From: CAZKFN01 sp964552035
Lineage (GTDB): Bacteria; Bacteroidota; Bacteroidia; Flavobacteriales_E; Vicingaceae
Assembly: GCA_964552035.1 (NCBI GenBank)
Contig: CAZKFN010000119.1
Span: forward strand, 1 to 5,119
DNA length: 5,119 nt
Direction of reading: 5' to 3'
Below are positions 1-4,974 of the stretch, in pieces (positions within the stretch are counted from its first letter, which is position 1; each line of letters opens with the position of its first letter). A program made the translations under genes and the position numbers. Under the pieces are notes generated by a model. It had not been told where the DNA came from and searched no databases. It was given only the letters and a program-made list of their open reading frames with translations.

Positions 1-192
1 ATTGATGGGGATAGTGTTTATACTTCTTGTGGAATGGGCTTAACAGAGTGTGATGAAAATGCACCTTGTTACTTACATGAATATTTTGCAAATATTAGAG
101 GAAATCTTAAAAAGATGTTAGAAGAAAACACTTTACATGACATCTTGTATAATGATAATGGTAAATTAAAAAATTTAAGTTTAAAAAGATGA
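1..192 (+). CDS. Rrf2-family Fe-S transcriptional regulator, C-terminal fragment
   Basis: Frame 1 is open from the window edge to the TGA at 190-192 and gives the last 63 residues of a protein whose N-terminus lies outside. Seen: a cysteine cluster at fragment residues 10, 17 and 23 in the context CGMGLTEC then PCYLH, followed by a short helical, Lys-rich tail. This is the cluster-binding signature of Rrf2 regulators (IscR, NsrR, RirA and relatives), which bind DNA through an N-terminal winged helix and sense iron-sulfur status, nitric oxide or redox state. The spacing is C-x6-C-x5-C with a His three residues after the last Cys, the position where IscR uses a His ligand. The stop overlaps the start of the downstream cupin gene (ATGA), so the regulator is probably the first or an early gene of an operon with the cupin and the truncated hemoglobin, possibly autoregulated. 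The helix-turn-helix itself is not visible here. The NO- or O2-sensing role is inferred from the neighbours. Confidence 0.85.
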   Translation: MDGDSVYTSCGMGLTECDENAPCYLHEYFANIRGNLKKMLEENTLHDILYNDNGKLKNLSLKR

Positions 193-533
193 TTAAAAGC
201 TCATATAATGAGTCAGCGGAGTTTAATGAGGATAGAGTAGCTTTAAAAGTTATTTTGGAGACTGAATTTTCAAAAGAAATTCGTATACTTCTAAAAAAAG
301 GTCAAGAAATGCGGGAACATAAAGCTCCCTTTCCTATTATTGTTCATTTGCTAGATGGGTCTATTGATTTTGGAGTTGAAGGCAAAAACAATAGGTTACA
401 AAAAGGGGATATTTTAACTTTAAAAAGCAATGTACCCCATAATTTAATTGCTAAAGTAGATAGTATGGTCAGACTGACGCTTTCCAAAAGAGACTCAACT
501 GATAGAGTTGAAGATGTTATAAAAAAACATTAA
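189..533 (+). CDS. Small single-domain cupin protein
   Basis: A 114-aa protein that is essentially one cupin beta-barrel. Seen: a first cupin motif around residues 38-57 (GQEMREHKAPFP, then VHLLDG) and a second around residues 73-84 (GDILTLKSNVPH). His44 and His84 sit at positions where cupins place metal ligands, but the second His and the Glu of the usual G-x5-H-x-H-x3-4-E motif are not in place, so metal binding may be altered or lost. His53 lies nearby but out of register. No signal peptide or membrane segment is present, so it is probably cytoplasmic. The start is well supported because the ATG overlaps the regulator stop in an ATGA, which implies translational coupling. The hemoglobin gene begins 2 bp after its stop. 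Inference: an accessory or sensing protein of the Rrf2-hemoglobin unit. The substrate cannot be read from the sequence. Confidence 0.88.
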   Translation: MIKSSYNESAEFNEDRVALKVILETEFSKEIRILLKKGQEMREHKAPFPIIVHLLDGSIDFGVEGKNNRLQKGDILTLKSNVPHNLIAKVDSMVRLTLSKRDSTDRVEDVIKKH

Positions 534-535
534 GA

Positions 536-946
536 ATGAGAACGATAGAAAACAGAAAAGACGTCAATGAACTTGTAGTAAAGTTCTATGATAAAGTTAG
601 ATTAGATGATTTAATCGGACCAGTTTTTAACAACAACATACCAGAAGAGGGTTGGCCACCTCATCTGGAGAAACTAACTGATTTTTGGGAATCCAATTTA
701 TTTAGAATTCCAAAATTTAGAGGAAATCCACCAGCAGCCCATGCTAAGGTAGATAAGGCAGAAAACTATACCGTTACTCAAAAACACTTTAAAAGATGGT
801 TGGCTTTATGGTACGAAACAGTGGATGAACTATTCGAAGGGGAATTAGCTGAATTTGCTAAACATGCTGCAAGCCGAATGGCTACACCATTATTCAATAA
901 TTTATGGCAAACCAAACCCCAGGAATACATAGAAAATTTGCAATAG
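536..946 (+). CDS. Group III truncated hemoglobin
   Basis: A 136-aa protein of typical length for a group III (P-type) truncated hemoglobin, a 2-over-2 alpha-helical heme protein. Compared from memory with Campylobacter jejuni Ctb, the key residues align: Tyr18 as B10, His43 as E7 (in GWPPHLEKLTDFW), His69 as the proximal F8 heme ligand (in FRGNPPAAHAKVD) and Trp88 as G8 (in HFKRWLALW). The FNNN stretch after the B helix and the FW pair in the E helix are also characteristic. All distal and proximal residues are present, so the protein should bind heme and a diatomic ligand. Family members act in the cytoplasm and are linked to nitrosative stress or to O2 handling at low oxygen. The gene starts 2 bp after the cupin stop and should be cotranscribed with the Rrf2 regulator, which fits induction by NO or redox stress. 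That regulation is inference. Confidence 0.95.
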   Translation: MRTIENRKDVNELVVKFYDKVRLDDLIGPVFNNNIPEEGWPPHLEKLTDFWESNLFRIPKFRGNPPAAHAKVDKAENYTVTQKHFKRWLALWYETVDELFEGELAEFAKHAASRMATPLFNNLWQTKPQEYIENLQ

Positions 947-1089
947 AACATCCTCAAAAACTTAGAATACTTCCTTTTCAGCTCAAAATATTTGCTTAAA
1001 TTTAGGATTGTCATTATTGTCTGTTATATAACATTCAGGTTATACAGCAATAAATAAATGTACGACAAAAACAATTTAAAAAAATCGTT
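947..1089. other. Intergenic region with a short inverted repeat
   Basis: A 143-bp AT-rich gap between the hemoglobin gene and the DUF488 gene. No tRNA, small ORF or clear T-rich terminator is seen. A 6-bp inverted repeat, TATAAC (1027-1032) and GTTATA (1039-1044), separated by ATTCAG, lies about 45 bp before the DUF488 start and could be part of a promoter or operator. No convincing Bacteroidota -33/-7 pair could be fixed by eye. DUF488 may therefore have its own promoter here, but this is weak. Confidence 0.3.
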
Positions 1090-1455
1090 ATGGAATTTGA
1101 GTTAAAAAGAGTCTATGACATCCAAGCTCCCAAAACACATTATAGGGTTTTAGTGGATAGGCTATGGCCAAGGGGCATTTCTAAAGAAACTTTAGAATTA
1201 GACTTTTGGGCTAAATCGCTTTGTCCGTCGAATGAATTAAGAAAATGGTTTCACGGAGATAAGGAAGGTAGATGGAAAGAATTTTGCAACAAGTACAGAG
1301 ATGAATTAGAGGAAAATGAAAAAGAGATATGGGACTTTTACGATAAAGTAAAATCAGAAGATAAAGTGCTCCTCCTATATGCAGGGAAAGATGAAAAACT
1401 AAATCATGCAAAAGTTTTAAAAGAAACTTTGGAGTATACGCTCCTTAATAAGTGA
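1090..1455 (+). CDS. DUF488 (YeaO-like) family protein
   Basis: A 121-aa soluble protein covering a complete DUF488 domain of usual length. Seen: the family signature RVLVDRLWPRG at residues 19-29, then an acidic/Trp segment (LDFWAKSLCPS at 37-47), RKWFHGD at 51-57 and a C-terminal LLLYAGKDEKLNHAKVL segment (residues 94-110). These match E. coli YeaO, whose biochemical role is not established; the conserved Arg, Asp and His residues suggest a nucleic-acid or small-molecule enzyme but do not prove one. The ATG at 1090 is chosen because the family signature begins within 20 residues and no upstream in-frame extension is needed; there is no good Shine-Dalgarno. The gene points the same way as the hemoglobin unit but is 143 bp away, and it ends 3 bp from the convergent methyltransferase stop. 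A link to redox defence is only suggested by proximity. Confidence 0.9.
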   Translation: MEFELKRVYDIQAPKTHYRVLVDRLWPRGISKETLELDFWAKSLCPSNELRKWFHGDKEGRWKEFCNKYRDELEENEKEIWDFYDKVKSEDKVLLLYAGKDEKLNHAKVLKETLEYTLLNK

Positions 1456-1458
1456 CGT

Positions 1459-2439
1459 TTATTTTTCATATAACACTAAACTGAAAAATTTATTTTCTGA
1501 CGTTAGAAATTTTTTAATTTCCATACCCCCCATTGCTCCTATGGATTTTAAATGTTCGAGATTAAATTTATGAGAACTCTCCGTATGGATTCGCTCTCCA
1601 CGATTTAAATGAATCTTAACATCTTTATCTTCTGTAGTAATAAGTAAGTCTTCTAAGGCTTCTAAATGCATTTCTATACGATTTTCAATCTCATTATAGA
1701 ATGCAAGATGTCTAAAATCCTCCTTTCTGAAATTACTTCCCAAATGGGAATTAACTACATCTAAAATATTTTTATTAAACTGCGCCGTGATTCCTTGGGC
1801 ATCATTATAAGCTTTTTCCATAATCGTTTTTTCTTTAATAAGGTCAGCTCCCAACAACAAATAATCTCCCTTTTTCATTTGTTCTCCCAACCTTTTCATT
1901 AATTGTTTTCTTCGTTTTATAGAAAAATTACCAATGGTACTGCCAAAAAAGCAAAACAGCCTATTTTTATCCTGAGGAGTTTTGTCTATTTGCTGTGTAA
2001 AATCAGCCACGATTCCTATAATCTTTTTTAATTTATATTTTTTTTGTAAACTAGCTGTAGCTTTTTCAATTGCAGATAGGCTAACATCCATAGGATAGTA
2101 GGTTATTGTTTTCAAGGTTGATGATTTCAACTGACTAAATAGTAAACTAATTTTTGAAGCATCCCCACTTCCCAACTCTATGATTGAAAAGCCATCTAAG
2201 ATTAAATCAAATGCATTTACTGCTTTTGCAAGTATTGACTTTTCAGCTTCAGAGGGATAATATTCTTTTAAGTGAGTAATTTTCTCAAAAAGTTCTGAAC
2301 CCTTTTGATCATAAAAAAAACGAGGAGAGATGACTTTGGGTGTTTTAGCAAGACCTTTTAAAATATTATATTTTACATTTTCTTCTTTTAAGAGTGTTAG
2401 ATAATTATAAATTTCGATATCTTGATTGTACCTAGACAT
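1459..2439 (-). CDS. egtD: L-histidine N-alpha-methyltransferase (EgtD/EanA type)
   Basis: A 326-aa SAM-dependent methyltransferase, full length for EgtD, which methylates the alpha-amino group of histidine three times to give hercynine (trimethylhistidine), the first step of ergothioneine synthesis. Seen: the N-terminal family block SPRFFYDQKGSELFEKI (residues 38-54) and KEYYPSEAE (58-66), SAM-binding ELGSGDASK (88-96), YPMDVS (115-120) and FFGSTIGNF (164-172). Histidine-site residues recalled from Mycobacterium smegmatis EgtD (Tyr56, Asn166, Tyr206, Met252, Glu282, Ser284) fall at Tyr61, Asn171, Tyr211, Met257, Glu287 and Ser289 with a constant +5 offset. This argues for true histidine specificity rather than a relative acting on another amino acid. 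The start has a strong AGGAGG four bases upstream, overlapping the stop of the eanB-like gene, so the two are cotranscribed and translationally coupled. In oxygen-independent pathways the same enzyme is called EanA. No EgtB-like gene lies in the window. Confidence 0.95.
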   Translation of the reverse strand: MSRYNQDIEIYNYLTLLKEENVKYNILKGLAKTPKVISPRFFYDQKGSELFEKITHLKEYYPSEAEKSILAKAVNAFDLILDGFSIIELGSGDASKISLLFSQLKSSTLKTITYYPMDVSLSAIEKATASLQKKYKLKKIIGIVADFTQQIDKTPQDKNRLFCFFGSTIGNFSIKRRKQLMKRLGEQMKKGDYLLLGADLIKEKTIMEKAYNDAQGITAQFNKNILDVVNSHLGSNFRKEDFRHLAFYNEIENRIEMHLEALEDLLITTEDKDVKIHLNRGERIHTESSHKFNLEHLKSIGAMGGMEIKKFLTSENKFFSLVLYEK

Positions 2440-2443
2440 TTTA

Positions 2444-2449
2444 CCTCCT
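2444..2449 (-). promoter_or_regulatory. Ribosome binding site of egtD overlapping the eanB stop
   Basis: On the - strand AGGAGG ends four bases before the ATG of egtD, and its first two bases are also the last two of the TAG stop of the upstream gene. It fixes the egtD start and suggests that ribosomes finishing eanB can restart on egtD. It is the only strong Shine-Dalgarno sequence noticed in the window; the other starts lack one, as is common in Bacteroidota. Confidence 0.8.
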
Positions 2450-3734
2450 ATTTTGGAATTCCTGTCTCAAAGGGATTATTAGGATCCTTACTCCATTCAA
2501 ACCAACCCCCATCATATACTGCAACTTTTGGCCAACCCATTAGATAAGCATTGTAAAAAGCTTCACTTCCTCTCCAACCTGTACCGCAAAAAAAGGCCAA
2601 TTTTTTATCTGATGTTATTCCAATAGCTCTCCATATTTCTTCAACCTCATCGGCTTCGCGAATTGTATGATCGACATTTCTATAGTTTTCCATATGGTAA
2701 GCATCGGAACCACAATTGCCAAAAACAGAACCCGGGATTCTACCTTTGGGTTGAATGTAATTATAACCACTTGTTTCTCCTATATACTCTGCCCAACTGC
2801 GAACAGAAACAATCTCTGCATCCTCAGCTGCAATCATTTCCTTAACTTCCTCTATGTCCACTATCAATTCAGGCCTAGCCGGAATTTTTGCTCCAAAATC
2901 TTTAACTGCTCTTTTAGGAACATCAACTTTGCTAATCTTATAATTGGCATCCACCCAAGATTGAAAACCTCCATTTAATACATGTACCTCTTTTACACCT
3001 GCATAAAGCATGATTAAATTACAGCGAATAGCTCCAATATGTCCCGCAGCACTTCCAGGAAATTCATCTTCATTGTCAGGCCACAAAAACTTACCGTAAA
3101 GTATTACTCTTGTATTTGCTGTTATTCCATGATCTTCTAAAGCTTTTTTCAATTCTTCTGGAGTACGTCTATTCCATGTTTCTGGAGATTCTAAAGCACA
3201 TGTATCCATGTCAATAGCTCCGGGAATATGTCCACCTAAATAAGCCTTCCTATTTCTATAATGCGCATGAACAATAACAGTTTTCTTTTCTTCAAAACCC
3301 TCGGGTGTTTTACCATCTACAAAAGCCTTCACCCAAGAAGCTGGTACAAGGTTTTTATAACGTGGTAAATAAGTAATTAAATCCATTTCATGGGTCAACC
3401 AATCCTTTAAAAAATCTGGATAAATAAAAATGGACGAATAGCCTGCCTTCTCAAACATCTTGGCCACCCTATAGCAATCTTCCTCTTCATACGCATAAAG
3501 GATAATCTTATGCTCTGGCAAAAATCCTTTTGACCTAACGATTTCAATCCAATCCATATAATCTGCCCACTTTATAGGCAAAGTATGTGCACCTTGTATA
3601 TGCCCTCCTTTAGTCTCTCCTCTTAAAGGCCAGCCGTTATAGGCATCAATAGGCCTAAGGTCAATAATTTTTGTATTTGCTTTTCCTATTTCCGTTTTTA
3701 GTTCCTCGGTAGTAATTAGCTGAATTGAACTCAT
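2448..3734 (-). CDS. eanB: EanB-like rhodanese sulfurtransferase (anaerobic ergothioneine synthesis)
   Basis: A 428-aa protein built from at least three rhodanese-like domains (about residues 6-118, 133-262 and 288-416, numbered from the start at 3734). The first two lack a cysteine at the active-loop position. The third carries FFCGTGWRGSEAF with Cys383, so a single persulfide site is expected. The loop Cys-Gly-Thr-Gly-Trp-Arg is the one recalled for Chlorobium limicola EanB (Cys412), which moves sulfur onto the imidazole C2 of hercynine to make ergothioneine without oxygen. The EanB tyrosine recalled at 353, 59 residues before its Cys, corresponds to Tyr324 here (in TSGYNYIQPKG). No signal peptide is seen with this start. 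An in-frame ATG at 3833 would add 33 residues, but those codons run into the terminal repeat of an insertion sequence and are unlike a rhodanese, so Met at 3734 is preferred. The partner egtD follows 8 bp downstream. The main alternative is a generic 3-mercaptopyruvate or thiosulfate sulfurtransferase, made unlikely by loop and context. Confidence 0.88.
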   Translation of the reverse strand: MSSIQLITTEELKTEIGKANTKIIDLRPIDAYNGWPLRGETKGGHIQGAHTLPIKWADYMDWIEIVRSKGFLPEHKIILYAYEEEDCYRVAKMFEKAGYSSIFIYPDFLKDWLTHEMDLITYLPRYKNLVPASWVKAFVDGKTPEGFEEKKTVIVHAHYRNRKAYLGGHIPGAIDMDTCALESPETWNRRTPEELKKALEDHGITANTRVILYGKFLWPDNEDEFPGSAAGHIGAIRCNLIMLYAGVKEVHVLNGGFQSWVDANYKISKVDVPKRAVKDFGAKIPARPELIVDIEEVKEMIAAEDAEIVSVRSWAEYIGETSGYNYIQPKGRIPGSVFGNCGSDAYHMENYRNVDHTIREADEVEEIWRAIGITSDKKLAFFCGTGWRGSEAFYNAYLMGWPKVAVYDGGWFEWSKDPNNPFETGIPK

Positions 3735-3776
3735 TTTATATTGTACTTTTAAAATATTTATTTGCCCATAAGCATA

Positions 3777-3802
3777 GGGTACTGTCCCAAAAAGTGTGTC
3801 AA
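3777..3802 (+). repeat. Left terminal inverted repeat of the IS256-family remnant
   Basis: The sequence GGGTACTGTCCC followed by AAAAAGTGTGTCAA has the form of IS256-family ends (G-rich tip, CTGTCC, A-run, GTGTG). It stands about 50 bp before the transposase ATG at 3851, a normal distance. The outer edge is uncertain by a few bases because only one end survives. Read outwards (- strand, towards eanB) it contains TTGACA at 3797-3802, a -35-like hexamer of the type that can create promoters at IS ends. Confidence 0.6.
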
Positions 3803-3850
3803 ATACAATTTTTAGTGTCTTTGATTCAATCAAAACAAAAAATCAAGGTT

Positions 3851-4168
3851 ATGCACTTCACACCATTGCAAGTTAGTAAATTTTAGAAGAAATTTTAGAA
3901 AAAGGAGATGGTTTAAATACGATTTTAAAATTTAGTTTAGAAGCTCTGATGAGGTCTGAGCGAGAAGAATTTAATAAAGCAATAGGGGGTCATAACCACG
4001 ATTATCGTAGTTGCAAGGCTTTTGGTGACAAACAAATGTTGAAGCTTCAAGTTCCTCGTACTCGTAATGGCGGCTTTTATCCCGTTATTTTGCCTACCAA
4101 AGAATCGAGAAGAAGAGGTCAGGAGGATTGCTTTCCATTGATATAGGTCGGACTTGACTGCATTCTAA
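3851..4168 (+). pseudogene. IS256-family transposase, N-terminal fragment with two frameshifts
   Basis: A degraded transposase of about 106 codons, against roughly 400 in intact family members. Frame 2 starts at ATG 3851 (MHFTPLQVSK). Similarity moves to frame 1 at about 3880 (ILEEILEKGDG, then SLEALMRSEREEFNK and the hallmark LQVPRTRNGGFYPVIL up to about 4092). It then returns to frame 2 at 4094 (LPKNREEEVRRIAFH), meets a TGA at 4139-4141, and fades after SDLTAF. One missing base near 3880 and a two-base loss (or one-base gain) near 4092 explain the shifts. The first shift lies in an AAATTTT run. The blocks match the N-terminal region of mutator-type transposases, where SEREEF and VPRTRNGGFYP are very well conserved; the DDE catalytic region is absent. 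The open stretch 3949-4146 is only the middle piece of this pseudogene and not a gene of its own. It is certainly non-functional as a transposase. Confidence 0.85.
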
Positions 4169-4252
4169 ATAGGGAAGTTTTCTTCAAGCAATTTAAGGTG
4201 GCACTGTGGACACGACTATATTTTTGACTCAACTTTAAACGCTTAGAATGCA
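4159..4252. repeat. 10-bp inverted repeat enclosing 74 bp
   Basis: TGCATTCTAA (4159-4168) and TTAGAATGCA (4243-4252) are perfect reverse complements separated by 74 bp. The left arm starts where the transposase similarity fades. The interior is non-coding in all frames as far as read and contains a small GAAG-TTTT-CTTC hairpin (4174-4185). The pair could be the ends of a miniature mobile element or a recombination scar, or chance in AT-rich DNA. No clear direct repeat flanks it. Confidence 0.4.
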
Positions 4253-4377
4253 TATTTTTATTAGTTGATATGTGGATGTCATTTACTTCAATTATTCAAA
4301 CCGCTAATAATAAGTTAAATAAAAATAATAATTCTAAAAAGCTACTTTGAGAACCCTACCAATAAACGGAAGTTTTT
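4169..4377. other. Non-coding region between the IS remnant and the 194-aa gene
   Basis: About 210 bp with no recognisable gene or RNA. It holds most of the 10-bp inverted-repeat structure and, after 4253, very AT-rich sequence with stops in every frame. As the downstream side of the - strand 194-aa gene it should contain that gene's transcript end, but only a 4-bp stem (AAAG-CTA-CTTT near 4338-4348) was found, too weak to call a terminator. Confidence 0.5.
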
Positions 4378-4962
4378 TTACTTTTCGGATATTGCATGTG
4401 GTTCTAATATTTGACCTTTTTTAAATTCATAGTGTATCTTTTTAACTTTTTCATTATTAAACCTAAATACTAACCACCTTATAAATTTATTATACCATGA
4501 GTCTCCTTCAATAAAGTTGTCTAATTCTAATATTGAAGAAAAAATCATTTTTTTACTTTTCCAACCTTCGTGATAATAATCGATAGTATATTCAATTTTA
4601 ACATCCTTATATATTGTCAGAGTAATGAAAAAAGAATTATGAATAAAGGTATTGAAGAATTGAGCAACTTGAAGTTTAGATTTTTCGGAATAATCAAGAT
4701 TTGTATCAATGTCTAACTCAAAATAGTTAAACTCAATATTTATTTCACCATTGATATCAATAAAAATATAAGTATCTAAGAAATTGATGAATAGCGAAAG
4801 TTGTGTTAGTCTTTCATCAATAATTTCAAATGAAAGTGAATTTAGTTCACTTGCATATTGAAATTCATTTGAGTATTGATAAAAATTTGGATTAACCATT
4901 TTTAATTTTAATCCCCAATTATCAAGCTGCTTTACTTGTGTATTCAAATAATCTAACCACAT
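4378..4962 (-). CDS. Hypothetical protein, 194 aa, possible immunity-type protein
   Basis: I do not recognise a family. The protein is soluble, with no signal peptide and no long uncharged hydrophobic helix. It is rich in Phe, Tyr, Ile, Asn and Asp, with alternating hydrophobic/acidic stretches (for example TYIFIDINGEINIEFNYF at residues 64-81) that suggest a beta-sheet core, a Trp-containing segment near the middle (DYYHEGWKSKKM), and a basic C-terminal third (RWLVFRFNNEKVKKIHYEFKKG). Codon use and composition look native to an AT-rich genome, perhaps even more AT-rich than the ergothioneine operon. The ATG at 4962 follows the stop of the upstream hydrophobic-tailed gene by 12 bp, so the two are probably one transcription unit; there is no strong Shine-Dalgarno. 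A small orphan protein directly after a protein with a hydrophobic C-terminus is a layout seen in toxin and immunity pairs, which is the only functional hint and is weak. Confidence 0.7.
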   Translation of the reverse strand: MWLDYLNTQVKQLDNWGLKLKMVNPNFYQYSNEFQYASELNSLSFEIIDERLTQLSLFINFLDTYIFIDINGEINIEFNYFELDIDTNLDYSEKSKLQVAQFFNTFIHNSFFITLTIYKDVKIEYTIDYYHEGWKSKKMIFSSILELDNFIEGDSWYNKFIRWLVFRFNNEKVKKIHYEFKKGQILEPHAISEK

Positions 4963-4974
4963 TCTATTACTATT

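Larger units (their letters stand above)
3777..4168 (+). mobile_element. Truncated IS256-family (mutator-type) insertion sequence
   Basis: Remnant of an insertion sequence. The left boundary is set at a terminal repeat beginning GGGTACTGTCCC near 3777, and the interior encodes the N-terminal quarter of a mutator-type transposase in broken frames. The right part, including the DDE catalytic domain and the second inverted repeat, is missing: no reverse complement of the left end is found in the window. Without the right end, a target duplication cannot be identified. The right limit is where transposase similarity stops, so it is approximate. The element lies 43 bp upstream of the chosen eanB start and separates the ergothioneine operon from the two genes to the right, suggesting a past IS-linked deletion or rearrangement. 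Confidence 0.8.

Noticed and set aside
778..1014. Open frame of 78 codons on the - strand overlapping the end of the hemoglobin gene
   Set aside because: It is antisense to a well-supported gene, Cys/Ser/Leu-rich and has no recognisable family.
1211..1411. Open frame of 66 codons on the - strand inside the DUF488 gene
   Set aside because: It is entirely antisense to a conserved protein and shows no family features.
1411..1444. Candidate intrinsic terminator for the egtD transcript
   Set aside because: Stems are short and AT-rich, lie inside the DUF488 coding region and lack a convincing U-run, so it is not listed as a terminator.
2663..2978. Two overlapping + strand open frames inside the eanB gene
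   Set aside because: Both are antisense to strongly conserved rhodanese sequence with unnatural composition; chance frames.
3949..4146. A 65-aa + strand ORF as an independent small gene
   Set aside because: It is the middle piece of a frameshifted IS256-family transposase, with family sequence continuing in another frame on both sides.
4197..4230. GGTGGCACTGTGGACACGAC as the end of a second insertion sequence
   Set aside because: It has a slight resemblance to IS tips, but no partner repeat or transposase is present, so it cannot be supported.
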